This document shows, piece after piece, positions 35,831 through 47,805 of a stretch of 64,000 bases of DNA. A program made the position numbers and the translations under genes. This stretch comes from Rosellinia necatrix. Taxonomy: Eukaryota > Ascomycota > Sordariomycetes > Xylariales > Xylariaceae. Under the pieces are notes generated by a model that did not search any database, was not told where the DNA came from, and saw nothing but the letters and a program-made list of their open reading frames with translations. Every line of letters starts with the position of its first letter. Positions within the stretch are counted from its first letter, which is position 1. The stretch spans positions 496,001-560,000 of the forward strand of contig JAGYVD010000002.1 in NCBI GenBank assembly GCA_021209875.1. Reading direction: 5' to 3'.

Positions 35831-35868
35831 TAGTGTGGTGTAGTGTGGTGTAGTGTGGTGTAGTGTAG
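35831..35868. repeat. 10-bp tandem repeat (TAGTGTGGTG)3
   Basis: Three exact 10-bp copies plus a partial one. They are followed at 35878-35905 by two copies of the 14-bp unit GGGATGGCATAGCT. Confidence 0.88.
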
Positions 35869-37396
35869 TCGCACTCAGGGATGGCATAGCTGGGATGGCA
35901 TAGCTGGGATGCCATCATCGTCGCAAACTTGGTCGCTCTCGGGGGTCGCATGTCTGCTACAGGGTTCAGAGAGGAGCCCTGGTGCTCGATAGTGGACGCT
36001 ACACACCATAGTGACCTTTCTACGTCACGGTGAAGCAAACACACATAGTTAGTACCTAGCTGCTCTTCCCGCTCTGTTACTGTAACGGGTTAGGCGGAGC
36101 TGCAGAGCATTCCAAGGTTATCTATAAGTACACTATAGTCTGCCTACAGCATATCCGCAGTGCCTCCATCCATGCATACGGTACATGCGTTGGATGTACA
36201 CATTCGCACATTGATGGGAGGCCAATGTCAACTGGTCTTCCTGGTCTAGTGCCAATTATCTACAGGTGCATACTTCGTACATATCCATGCCCCAATGCCC
36301 TCCCAATGCCCCCCCAATGCCCCAATTAAAACCACACATCCTCTCCCCAATATGATCAATCAAAGCTCCAGTGCAATTCGTCAGACGATATTCATGCGTC
36401 CAGAACAGGAGGAGCCCATTATACCCACTCATTCTGGCCGACATGCAGCAATACAATCTCGGTAGTGAGCGTGGTTAATTTACTTCTGGATATGAAGTTG
36501 GCACATGTGCCTTGATTCGGTAGAAGTACACTCCCTCCCTCTCTTTACCTACGATACACTACTTGGCTGGTACATCGTGTGCTTTTGCCTACTCTAACCC
36601 CCCACGAAGGGAATTAGTAACAGTTAGTAGGGTACGGGAATATTTCTTCTAGCGGTGTAGGATGCGGTTGACTATGTTATGTAAGAAGAACTGGCGTTGC
36701 TTTAGTCTGTGTGTAGTGTCGTATAAGTAGTTAAGCATAACTACGGTTATATACGTACATGTGTTTGGTTCGTGGATGGGGGGGGACCGTTACCAGGAGC
36801 GTGGGAAGCTAGCAAGCAAGCTGGGGTCCGCAACACAGTGGTTATAGTGTTGGAACACAACATGATGCGCTTCGACGAAAAGAGCATCGGGCAAGAAGAA
36901 TTGACCACGTGAAAGAAAGACACCCATGAGAGAGGCCCCGTTGCAACCCCTCCCAAAAGTGGAGATCGCCTGCATATATCCAAGGTTCAGTGGTGCATAT
37001 AGTGTCACATTGTTACCTGCAACCCGACCCAAAGAAGCAACATTGGAAGCCAGAAACGGGTTACCAACCTGTAAATCGCGGTTCCACCAACGTCCACATA
37101 TGCCTCGGTAGGTACCAGCTTACGTGCTAGCCAACTTCTGGCCAACTGCCTGGTACCTAATTTAGGCCTGCAAAATAGGGGGCTGTACACTACCTATTAT
37201 ACACTTATGCAGGAGGGGTATTTATAATTCCACTCGGTCAATCGGACGGTTAGCCAAAGCCCGAGTCCGTGTTGGTCGCATCAGTACCGGCCATAGGCCA
37301 TATCGAGGTCCAATCATGTAGCACCCTCTTTTACCATTTCGAATCCAGACAACACAAGGCAGTACATCATTCTCCCTTCTATACCGTCAATGGTGC

Positions 37397-37440
37397 GTGT
37401 AATATGTGTAATATGTGTAATATGTGTAGTATGTGTAATA
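37397..37440. repeat. 9-bp minisatellite (GTGTAATAT)5
   Basis: Five copies, the fourth with one substitution; reads as Cys-Asn-Met on the plus strand. Confidence 0.9.
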
Positions 37441-37493
37441 CGGGAACAAATGCAACCCGTGTAACGACGGGCGCGGCCAACCCCTACACTAAT

Positions 37494-37583
37494 CTACACT
37501 ATCTACACTATCTACACTATCTACACTATCTACACTATCTACACTATCTACACTATCTACACTATCTATACTATCTACACTAT
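37494..37583. repeat. 9-bp minisatellite (CTACACTAT)10
   Basis: Ten tandem copies, only the ninth with a single change. Because the unit is a multiple of three it is open on both strands (Leu-His-Tyr one way, Val-Asp-Ser the other). Confidence 0.95.
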
Positions 37584-39930
37584 AGTTACAACTTTCTACT
37601 ATACGACGTTTGGCTCGAATAGGCTTGGTTGGTGTCTGGGGAAGCGGAAACAGCCGTTGCCGGGGACAAACTCTCTCATGCAAAACATGATGCCTGGCGA
37701 GGTTCTGATAATACACTACCCAGGCAATGTGTCATGGGTCAAGAGCCTCTCCTGCCTTCAGTGCTGCATACCTTATACCTTCACCGCGCACCGTAAGAAG
37801 ACCGGTCTCGCCAGCGGCTCCTAGATCACTTGGGCCAGCACTATAGTATAACCTGGACGCCTAAATATAAAACAAAGGTCAGTCAGCCACTCCTATCTCC
37901 TACTGGCCGATTGAAACAAGGACCGTCTATTCATCCACCACGCTCGATGAGGAACAGTAGCCCCGGGATCCAGACCAGGGTCATAAAAACGCGCGAGTTA
38001 GTGCTTATGCTGCAGGATTAGGTTCGATAATGAACCTACCTGGCTTGAAGAAGAATGATAAAAATATTTGACTGGACAGAGGGCGATGTCACGGAGTGTT
38101 ATACAAGTAATATACTGTTCATTCCAACATGTATTGGCAGTGTGGTTTTTTTTCGTGATGGGTGAGTAATAAGGGTATTCTCCCCCTCCTTGAATTGTAG
38201 CGCTGCAGCGGCGTTGTCTTAACATGATAAATGAGCTTAACAAAAACGAACACAATCTGTTTCCGCCTGGTGGTCATAGGTCAACAGACACAAGTGGTGA
38301 TCCCCCGCACAGTACGTAGTACAGATCAATTAAAATATTGTTGCGATATACATGCCTAATGTAGGCTTTTCGATTCATGGGTCGAGTAACCGTGGGGAGC
38401 GTAGCGCACGGTCTCTAATTAATTATAACTAACTTATAAGGAAACAAACCAGTTCGAACACAGGCCATCAACTCCCATTCCATATAACAGTCAAAAGTTA
38501 TTTAGTTATAGAAAGCAGTTTGCTCCCGAACTATAGTACTATGGCATCTATGTGGCCTATGTGTAGTGTAGGCGACATCCTATAAATATGAGTAAGGAAA
38601 CAGCTCTGAGGTCCATGGGTCGTCCAATGCCTCATTCCGAACCATCCTGAAACATCCTCAATACAAGGCGGATTCTCCGATGCTAGGATACCCTCCATTC
38701 CATCTGAACTGCGCGACAACAATGGCAGCTTTGAATATGGTCTTGCCCCCTTCCTCTCGCTATGCATGTATCGCACTGGTACACGAAAAGCCCCCCTAGT
38801 TATGTCTTCATATAGTTACACATGTTACAGTCATCATGGCAAGGTGAATGAAGTCTATTCTCAAAATCACTGTAAGCGGCCGACTGGCTTGGCCCCAGAA
38901 GGTTTGTTATCCATGGCAGAGACTGCCAAGACCGGGCATCTAATCGCCAAGTAGAATAGATGGATGAGTACTCAGTGTACCTCGTATTGCGATATACGGT
39001 GGCGTTCCTATCTCGATCCATCATGATACAAGTCTGAAAACCAGGGTCCTCAATGAACCACGGGCTGATTGGTTGTTGGTGTTGACTTAACTAGTGCGTA
39101 ACAAATCCCCGAATAACACCGTCCGTGCTGGGTTTTGCGGCTCCGGACGCACAGCTGCGCTCACTTCGATACACCTTGGTATGCGTTCTGCTGCCTCACT
39201 ATATTAGCTTCACCATCCTTTACCCAGGCCGGGGTTTGTTAGCATGGCCATTTGATAGCTCCGATATGCGGCCCCTAGGCATAGACACTAATTGGCCACG
39301 GCGGAAGCTATGAGACACCCATCCGAATGACCAAGGGCTACGAGAGCGTGAGGTGCACACCCTGAAGAGTACTATCCCCCTCCTCCAACAATGGAAAGGG
39401 AGGATAACTCAAATAAGAGCTCCAAACGCGTCCAGAAGCTTTCAATCAACTATAACATACCGGTGTAAATAGACCAATGAAGAATTGCTGCTTCTATGTA
39501 GTGTATATGCGTACGGTAGTATTCATGATAAAATACCCGCGATCCGACGTCTTGGCTTGCTGGCACTGACCCCGGGGAACTCTTGGCAACCCGGCCATCA
39601 CACGTCTGGACGCCCGATCTGTGACGGCTCGGCATTTCTGTAACTCCCTCAGCCTACGGAGGGCTGACGTATTCGACCTGGACACCATGCAGTATAGATA
39701 GATAGAACTCGTCTGCTCGCCCGCTCCATAGAATCCTGACTTGGTCGATCCATATCTCTCCTGCCGTCCACGAATATCGTCTTGCCGTTTCTCTTCCATC
39801 GGTTGCACTGGTGCATCCACGTTAAATATAACATAGTATTCCGAGGCTTACCATTTCCTTCTTATACCCAATTAATACCCAGTTAATAACCTACCCAATT
39901 AACAACCCCCCGCCACCCACATCCGACATA

Positions 39931-40131
39931 ATGAAGTCCATCGCAGCTCTAGCTTTCGCCGCCTTCGCAGTCGTCGCCACGGCGGCACCGCTAAACATTA
40001 ACCTCGGCGCCTATTCACCCGCGCTGGTAGTCGGTGATGGTGCGATAGGCTTCGGCGGCGCCGAGGGCGAAGCGGCAGCGCCGGCCGAAGGCACTCCTGC
40101 AGCAGAGGGCCGGGGCCTCGTGGTTACATAA
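39931..40131 (+). CDS. Small secreted protein, 66 aa
   Basis: A signal peptide is clear at residues 1-19 (MKSIAALAFAAFAVVATAA). The mature chain begins PLNINLGAYSPALVVGDGAIGF and then an Ala/Glu/Gly-rich tail. From memory, the NINLGAYSPALVVGDG block occurs in small secreted proteins of many ascomycetes, usually followed by a longer C-terminal part. Here the frame stops at GRGLVVT, so this copy may be short or its 3' exon unrecognised; no good splice site rescued it. A pyrimidine-rich leader with CCACCC words precedes the ATG. Function unknown. Confidence 0.7.
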   Translation: MKSIAALAFAAFAVVATAAPLNINLGAYSPALVVGDGAIGFGGAEGEAAAPAEGTPAAEGRGLVVT

Positions 40132-41712
40132 AGACGGCATGCGTCGCCCGACGACGGTCTTCCGGGTCAGTTTGGCACAAATCCTTTCCCCCCCCCCCTG
40201 TAAAGGAGCTCTTTTGCTGAGACGAACAAGCTAGGATAAGCGCCCTGCTCACAAGCGAGAAAGGGGACGGAAATCGCAAACAGTCGGAAGCTTCCTACTT
40301 AAGTAGTGTAGCCTCTTAGACCGGACTTAGATGGGGGCCTTCACAATGAAAAAAAAAAAAAAACCGAATTACGCCAAATCTGTGAGGTGGAAGAAGACAC
40401 CCCGAACTTCTCAGTATGGACACGTACAAGCAAATCCGGCTAGTGGAGGATTGCTCTACGATCGGCACGGTCGATCGTGCGGACGGGGACGGACGGGGAC
40501 GGACGGGGGACGGGATTTCCGCGGTAGGCAGGACGAGAAGAAAAACTCGATACCCGAGGGAGGGAGGGAGAGAGGGAGGGAAGCCACTACAACAGTACCA
40601 GACCGAGCCTCGGGACAGCCCGGGCCTAATGATATCATTGCTCCGATTCGAACGTCCACTGCCGCCTGTATGAATATTATTAGCACGGTGTCTCGATATG
40701 GAAGGTATGGCACCTAGAAAAGGGAAGGTCAATAGAGAGGGAGCCAATGATGACAACACGAACTGTTTTTCTTGAACCATATGCATCGTGTGGCCCGCCT
40801 GTCTACCTACCCTCACTGAACAGTGAATCAAGGGCACGTTTGCGAGTTCTGGGCTCAAGTAGATATATAATCGAGCAAGATTGAGCGCAGCAAGTATGGC
40901 TAGGACCTCAGCCGTACGTCGACGAGAAGTAATCGCATCGTCCAAGAATGGGTAACAATCGCCACGGCGCGCGAGACAACTGATGGACGCTTATAAGAAA
41001 GTCAACGTTAACAGCAATCGTGAACACCGGGCTCGGGTTGATCTGCAAGCCAAGACGCCAGTGGTTCTCCTGCGATGAGGTTCTGATTGGGCGAAATATC
41101 TCCGCTGCGTGCAGGAGATTTCGGACTGCCGACGAACAGGTCGGACAACGAATACCCGGCTGCGACCTCTGTCCCGGGGGGAAGGAAAAGGGTACCCGGG
41201 TGAGCAGGACCCAAGCCGGGTTTTGCGCCGCTGACAGGGCACACGAAGATATACACGTGTGTGTATGCAACGCAGGGACGAGGTGGAGTCCGGGCTTCTG
41301 CAGGCCGATGCGAGCCCATAGCCGGCCCAATAAGAGAGACAGTACCGGGCAGAGCGCGCATCTTCGAGCTGCCTCCACGAGTATGCCGACGAGCGGAGTT
41401 CCTTCCTGCTGCTCGAACGTCCTTCCTCCTTCCCTGCTTGAAAAAGAGCTGGTCGGCCACGGTGGAACTGTTCATGATTCTGCACCTCGGTTCATCATTT
41501 TTCTGGGGCGAATTGTTAGGTATATATCGGACACCGGTCAATCGAAGGCCCATCGTTATAAAAACCGTCTCACCCCCGGTGTCCTGGGCGGATGAGGTAA
41601 CACATCGAGAATAAGGAGAAGAAGAAAAAAATAAAATATATATATATATAAGAAAAAAGGGATTAGAAGAATAAGACGAAGAAGAACACCCACAGGAAGG
41701 GAAAAACCCAAG
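40132..41712. other. Upstream region of the sugar transporter with overlapping open frames
   Basis: A GC-richer block at 40900-41600 is open in one plus frame (about 190 codons) and two minus frames (about 160-180 codons). None has a recognisable domain. The final 100 bp before the transporter ATG is A/G-rich and includes a (TA)n stretch. I treat the block as the transporter promoter. Confidence 0.5.
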
Positions 41713-44227
41713 ATGGAGCGTCTACCGGGCTTCAACGTCGCCAATGTCTTCGAGAAGCGGGCGCTTCTGATCGCCATCAACTCGCTCGCCGCCCTATCCA
41801 TCTTCTTCTTCGGTTACGATCAAGGTACTCCTCTCTTTTTCTCACTGCCTCCTTCTGTGCTACCGGAACAAAAAAAATTAAAAATAAATAAAAAATAAAA
41901 AAAAAAAGGGGGGAGGATGCGAGGGAAGTATAGACTTTAGTCAGGGAGGGGCTAACCTGAGGACGTTATCTAGGTGTCATGGGCGGCGTCAACAACGCGA
42001 AGAACTACATCGACCTGATGGGCATCGGATACGTGGAGGAGGGGACGGGCAACCCCGTCATCACGAACAGCCTGCTGCAGGGCGGCATCATCTCCGTCTA
42101 CTACCTCGGCACGCTTTTCGGATGCCTGTTCGGGGGCTGGGTCGGCGACAAGATCGGCCGCATCAAGACCATCGCCATCGGGGCGGCCTGGGCCATCTTC
42201 GGCGCCTCGCTGCAGAGCGCCGCGATGAATAGCAATTGGATGATCGGCTGTGAGGAATCCCAAACAAAAGAATAAATATATATATATATAAAAGACACAA
42301 CCGCTGAGACGGGACGCTAAACAAGATCATAGCCCGCGCTGTCAATGGAATCGGGACGGGTATCCTGAACGCCGTAGTCCCTGTCTGGTGAGCAGACTCG
42401 AGCCCCTCATTCCCGTACCCAAATCAGTGCCTTCCTCCCCCTCCCACCTAACTCAAGAGTTTTTTTTTTTTTTTAGGGCCACCGAGACGGCAGAGCATAC
42501 GTCGAGAGGGCAATTCATCGCCATCGAATTCACGCTGAACATTTTCGGGGTTGTGGTAGCTTACTGGCTCGAGTTCGGACTATCATACAGTGAGTGGACG
42601 CCGTCCCCGACAAATGTGTTTCCCTGCGCTTCTTAGCCGACTTCGCAGGAGAATTCTAACCTCTTGTCTCTTGAAGTCGGCAACGGAGAGACCGCATTCC
42701 GGTGGCGATTCCCCATCGCATTCCAGGTAAGGCGTCCCGAGATTACATCCACACACCGCCCCACGAACAAGCACACCGACTAACACCCCGCGCTTCTTAA
42801 CAAAAAAAAAACCAGATCATCCCACTCCTCTTCCTTCTCGGTGCCGTCTGGTTCTTCCCGGAATCGCCGCGCTACCTCGTCAAGGCGGGCCGCGACGCTG
42901 AGGCGCGGTACGTGCTGCGCCGGCTCCGGGGCTCGGCGGGGGCGGACCTGGCGCGCGCGGAGGCGGAGTACGAGGAGATCCGGGCGGCGATCGACCAGGA
43001 GACGCGCATATCCGACCCCGGTCCCTCCGGCGCCTCCTCCTCCTCCTCCTCCTCCTCCGGGGGTTGGGGCGGCGACACGTCGTACCTGTCCATGTTCCTC
43101 GGCACGGGCGGTAACGCGGGCCTGCGCACGGCGCGGCGCGTGCAGCTCGTCATCTGGCTGCAGGTGCTGCAGGAGTGGGTGGGCATCGCCGGCGTGACCG
43201 TGTACGCGCCGACCATCTTCCGCGTCGCCGGCTTCGACGCCGTCAAGAGCCAGTGGATCAGCGGGCTCAACAACATCTTCTACGCCCTCGCCACCCTCGT
43301 CTGCGTCTTCACCCTCGACCGCATCGGCCGCCGCTGGACGCTCTGGTGGGGCGCCGCCGCCCAAGGGATTGCTGTACGTGTTGTGTTGCGTTGTGTTGTC
43401 CGGGCCTGTTTTATCCCTTACCCCTATCCTTACCACTGCACCTATAGCCTACCTACTTACCTATCTGCTCCCCCGTGTCTTAACCTTTTGCTCCCTTCAT
43501 CTGTGGGGGAAAAAAAAGGGAAAAAAAAAGAAAAAGAAAACAGAGACAGACTGACAAGTTTTCTCTCGTGTTTAGATGTTCCTCGCGGGCGCTTTCTCCC
43601 AGCTGGGGGAGAACGCCTCACGTGCGGGAGACGCGGACCGGGCGGCCTCGTACGGCGCGGCAGCGGCGTCCTTCGTCTTCGTGTTCACGGCCGTCTTCGG
43701 CGCCACCTGGCTGACGGTGCCGTGGCTGTATCCAGCCGAGATTTTCCCGCTGCGCGTGCGGTCGCAGGGCAACGCGTGGGGGGTGGTTGGGTGGAGCATC
43801 GGCAACGGGTGGCTGACGTTGTTGTGCCCCGTGCTATTCGAACGTACGTTTTCTCCCGTCTCTTTCAACTCCCCCTTCCCTTTCCCCCCTTCCTTTCCGC
43901 ACTGTGAGCTCGAAGAATTTCGGAATAGGGACCCCCAGTTGGTTGACCGTGTTTCCATATATAGGGATCGGCGCGACGACGCTCCACATCTTCGGGATCG
44001 CGAACGTCATCTCGATCCCGATCGTCTGGGCCCTGTACCCGGAGACCAACCAGCGGACGCTGGAGGAGATGGACCTGCTCTTCGCCAGCCCGTCCCCTTG
44101 GGTCTGGGACGCCGAGGAGACGTTTGCCCGGCTCAAGGCGGAGCGGCGGCCGGCCGTCCAGCCGGCGAAGAAGGACTCTGGGCCGTCGGCAGTGGGCGAC
44201 GTCGAGGGTGGGCAGGTGAGCGATTGA
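41713..44227 (+). CDS. MFS sugar transporter (SP family), 564 aa
   Basis: Twelve-helix plasma-membrane proton/sugar symporter. Exons are 41713-41824, 41974-42249, 42333-42387, 42477-42589, 42677-42726, 42816-43373, 43576-43843 and 43965-44227. Phases all agree, and the introns (83-202 nt) are GT-AG. Family signatures: FFGYDQGVMGG in helix 1, GDKIGRIKTI in the loop 2-3 region, AVNGIGTG, FPESPRYLVKAGRDAEA (217-233) at the end of helix 6, DRIGRRWTLWWGAAAQG, and PETNQRTLEEMDLLF after helix 12. The central loop carries a Ser8-Gly insertion at about 276-285. The C-terminal tail is hydrophilic. The substrate cannot be called from motifs alone; hexose, pentose or uronate are all possible. Confidence 0.92.
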
Positions 44228-44982
44228 TAAGGGGCGGCATAGATGCCTCGGGAAACCGTCTCTGTCCACAGTAGTAGGAAAGAATTCCGGAACCTTATAT
44301 CCAAGGATAGATAAAAAATGGATCCATCCATGGTGAGCTAGAGATTCATTGAATGTCTCCCTCCTTTACTACCACATTAAAGAGAGCCTAGATGAAATAA
44401 AATGAAAACATCTGCAAGAAAAGAGTATCCTCTTTAGGTCGATGCGAAAGCAGCTAGCCGGATTATCTATCTCAAAAATTGCCATTCTTTGGTTGGATTA
44501 TAAGAAGTTTATAAGTGTTAAGGTTCATGGGGACGTGGACAATAATTAGCAAGGGAAAGGCAGCAAACTAACGTGCTACAGAGCTGTCAAGGCTGGTCCT
44601 AAAAACACAGCAGAAATCGATTTACTAGTGACGGCTTCATCCACTCCTATGATATAGTGGGTAGGCAGACCTATCTACGAGATAAACTCTGCTTCCCTAG
44701 TGAACCAAGCAACGTGGATAAGTGAGGGTAGAATGATGAGTTGGAACAGAACAAGACGGGTACCGGGGAGGGATCTAGCGATAGAGCCCATAAAGGGAGA
44801 CAGTTATGATTAGGATGGGTCATCGTTTGATCTAGTCGGAGTCACAGTTAACGCGGTGGCGAAAAGGGGCACAGCCAGACACCAAGGAGACTCTATCAGC
44901 AACCTTCAACAAACGTACCTGGGTATTAATAGGGATTACCCTACAGACACACATTATCAACCAAATCTTCGCCCGTCACGTT
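44228..44982. other. Convergent intergenic region
   Basis: 3' flank of the transporter; ordinary composition, no repeats of note, no gene recognised. Confidence 0.65.
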
Positions 44983-45753
44983 TCAGCCGGTGCTACCTCT
45001 GTCCACCCTTTTCTCCCCCTCCTTCCCGTCCGGATCAGTACCACGGGACGACGAAGGGTCGCAACTAGGGTCTGATTGCTCATCCCTAGACCTCTCCCTC
45101 TCGTAATAGTCCTGGCTAATCATCAGCATGTCCACGAGGCCGGGGTTGGGAGTGTTTTCTGCGCGGGCAGCTTGGACCCCTTCCCAGGCGCGGATGGCCT
45201 CTTCCACCTCGCTGAGGTTCCGGGCGTTCTCGCTGCGAAATCTGAACTGCTCATGGGGCTCGCGTGATAGGATGTCTCGGTTGGTAGCGGCCTGGTGCAT
45301 GTCTTCATGGATATTGCCCTTCTTGAGGTGAAGCAAGCTGATCTTGAGAGCGATTTCCCTGTTTGACATGCTGGAGAGGTCCCCGTGGTACTTAGGCAGG
45401 TCGTAGCCGACGCCGTCGGGACCCTTAATCTCCTTGATCTCGCCATCGCTTGGGATGATTGGTCTGGACCGTGAAGCGCGAAGACCAAGGTTCAGGCTTT
45501 GTCTACGACTCTGACTAGCCGTGTTTTCGGCATCCTTGTGGCCCAAGGGAGGCGCAACGTTGGTGGTGGTAAGTTCCGCGTGGTGGAAGGATGGTACGGG
45601 AGGACAGCTATCGCGGCGGTTACCAGGGCCAGAGGCGGTGCCGGGAGCGCCAAGGTCGCGGGAGTTGACCCATCCCTGTTCCGTCTTGACAGCGCCTGTG
45701 CCAGTATAGGGGGTAGTATACGGCTTATATTCTTTAGAGTCGTTACAGCTCAT
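44983..45753 (-). CDS. Hypothetical protein, 256 aa, mostly disordered
   Basis: Not recognised. Single exon from ATG 45753 (MSCNDSKEYKPYTTPYTG). The first 100 residues and the last 50 are Ser/Pro/Gly/charged and look disordered. A central part (about 125-215) has heptad-like helical sequence (NREIALKISLLHLKKGNIHEDM, then NARNLSEVEEAIRAWEGVQ, the former given only as a guide to position). Codon use resembles a real gene and the opposite strand is not coherently coding. It could be a regulator or scaffold; I infer no function. Two tandem copies of GATAGACTCGAGTGA-like sequence lie about 230-270 bp upstream. Confidence 0.6.
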   Translation of the reverse strand: MSCNDSKEYKPYTTPYTGTGAVKTEQGWVNSRDLGAPGTASGPGNRRDSCPPVPSFHHAELTTTNVAPPLGHKDAENTASQSRRQSLNLGLRASRSRPIIPSDGEIKEIKGPDGVGYDLPKYHGDLSSMSNREIALKISLLHLKKGNIHEDMHQAATNRDILSREPHEQFRFRSENARNLSEVEEAIRAWEGVQAARAENTPNPGLVDMLMISQDYYERERSRDEQSDPSCDPSSSRGTDPDGKEGEKRVDRGSTG

Positions 45754-47805
45754 GGTGAGGACTAGGATCTATACGGGGCGCCTGATAAATAGGCTACTAA
45801 TACTGCCATTAGCAGAGAGGTGTAAGGTGTGGGGTGGCCATGGTGAAGAGATGAGATCATACCTGAATGACCGAGGAACATTCGGGGCAGAGCCTTGAAG
45901 AAGCAGAGGGGTGAAAGAGAATGTGCGTTTGATAGGCGATGGGAACAAACGAGGTGTCCAAGCCTGATCAACGAATGGATAAGATAGACTCGAGTGAGTG
46001 GGTAAGATAGACTCGAGTGACGTGCTCCGGTAATACGAAGACCGAGACGGCACAGTCACAAGGGGTCTAGGCTGGCCTGGATAACAGTACGACGGTTCAT
46101 GTGACGATTCGATATGCTATGCTGTGATCGTCGTTGGTGGACGGGGTAACAAACACAGGCAGGGGAGAGGCTATCTGGGAGGTTGTAGGTGTATTTATAG
46201 GGATTGGATTGTGGATTGTACTGGGCACCTAAGTAAGTAGGTAGGTAGGTTAGGTTGTGTGATTGAATTGCTCTGGCGTTTGTGGCCATTGGGCGTGATG
46301 CCGATGTGTCACCTCCCCAGATATAACCGGATGTAGGTACCTCTCTAAGTATATATATATATACCTACCTAGGTAGGTACACTGGTAGGCGCTTTGGGAA
46401 GTAACTGGGAGGTAGGTAGCACATGAAGTACCTACCTAGATAAAACCATTGAATAAAAGACAGGTGGAAGCACCTTACTTAGGTGGTACCTGGGGGCGGG
46501 GTGCTTCCGAGTATGTTGGTTCATGAACCAACTTCCAACTTGAGGCGACAGGAAGCGGCTTCCCTCCTCGAGCCCCTTCCAACTTCTCGGCTCTTGTTAC
46601 TCCCCCAGAAGGTTGTTATTATCTAAGGTAGGTACCTGGTACACACCGAATCTCGAACCATTGCTTCTATTATCCCACCTGATACCTGCTTGTGCTGGCA
46701 GTAGATGATGTATCTTGCTTAGCATAGAGATACCTATGATGTGGCTGGCTATATATGCTATTACCTAGTTTTTAACACGCAAGGCTCGGGAATAATCTGC
46801 CACTGTAAGCAGGGCACCTGCTACTCTCGAAGTACGTAGTGGTAAGTACGTAGTGGTAACTACGTAGTGGTGAGTATAGAAATTATCTGGTGATGGTATC
46901 TAGGTACTTACCGAGGCACCTATGGCCAAGCGCAGCCTTCCGTGCCTACTGCCACCTGCCGCCTCTTCAACCTCCTGGGTAGGTAGGTAGCTAGCTATCT
47001 GCAGACGATAACAGCGGTATGAATAATAGAGGCTCAGCCGGATATATAAGTAGTACAAGTTAGGGGATGATCTACAGAATATCGGTCAGGCGGCTTATAT
47101 ACCTACCTACCTTACTATCGCAGTGTTGCGTATTATATATACCGTACCGTGATAATTGCCCGCATCATACACAGTTATGGTTTTTACCTTGACATACCTA
47201 TATAATGGTAGACAGATGCCTATATGAAATGGCATATTTTAAAGCCCTGTCATGATAGACCTGTTGTCTACGAGCCAGCGTGTGGGGGGTAATGTCGCTG
47301 CTCCACAAGAACAACAACTGAAACAAGGGGTCAAGCAGCGCCCGACAGGGTGAATGCCTAGGTAGTAGCACTGAGGCTGATATTACGCCCCCCCAAAGAA
47401 TAGCGACAACAAGGCTTTACTCTAAATAAGCACAGCATCTTTCCCAAGGGCAACCCTACCTCCTGACCTAGATACCAAGCGACATTGTAGTGTAGCATCC
47501 CATAGAAACACTTAAGTGCGCGCCTGCCATAGATCATCGGTGCTTCATACACCAACCCCTACCAGGATCAGGATCATATGCCGAGGCAAACTCCAAGTCT
47601 AAGCCACAGAACAAGGGGGGCGGGTCTACGCCACATCTCATCTTCCTTCCTTCCTTGATTCACCTATCTACACTACACATATATCTATCCATATAGCCTG
47701 TAAAAACCATTGCACCGCGTCATCAACAACCGCGTACAGGTAGCACCCCCTCTGACCGCGGAGAAAATACAATGGAGCCACCCCCCTGACCTCCGACGAA
47801 CAACA
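45754..47805. other. 2 kb gene-free region with palindromic words
   Basis: Holds the promoter of the 256-aa gene, a duplicated AAGATAGACTCGAGTGA-like unit near 45980-46020, and a dense set of ACCTACCTAGGTAGGT words at 46320-46450 and 46620-47110, including three TACGTAGTGGTAA copies at about 46832-46870. No gene was recognised. Confidence 0.55.

Larger units (their letters stand above)
35544..39930. other. 4.4 kb intergenic region without recognisable genes
   Basis: Contains three short tandem arrays (35831-35868, 37397-37440, 37494-37583) and ordinary-composition DNA. The longest frames (for example 108 codons on the minus strand at 39494-39820) show no familiar motif. The P450 frame is also open upstream to 35672 as a basic/Leu-rich leader, but the ATG at 35543 gives a more normal P450 N-terminus. 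Confidence 0.55.

Noticed and set aside
37397..37583. Tandem repeats as a possible CRISPR array
   Set aside because: Units are 9 bp with no spacers, in a eukaryotic genome; they are simple minisatellites.
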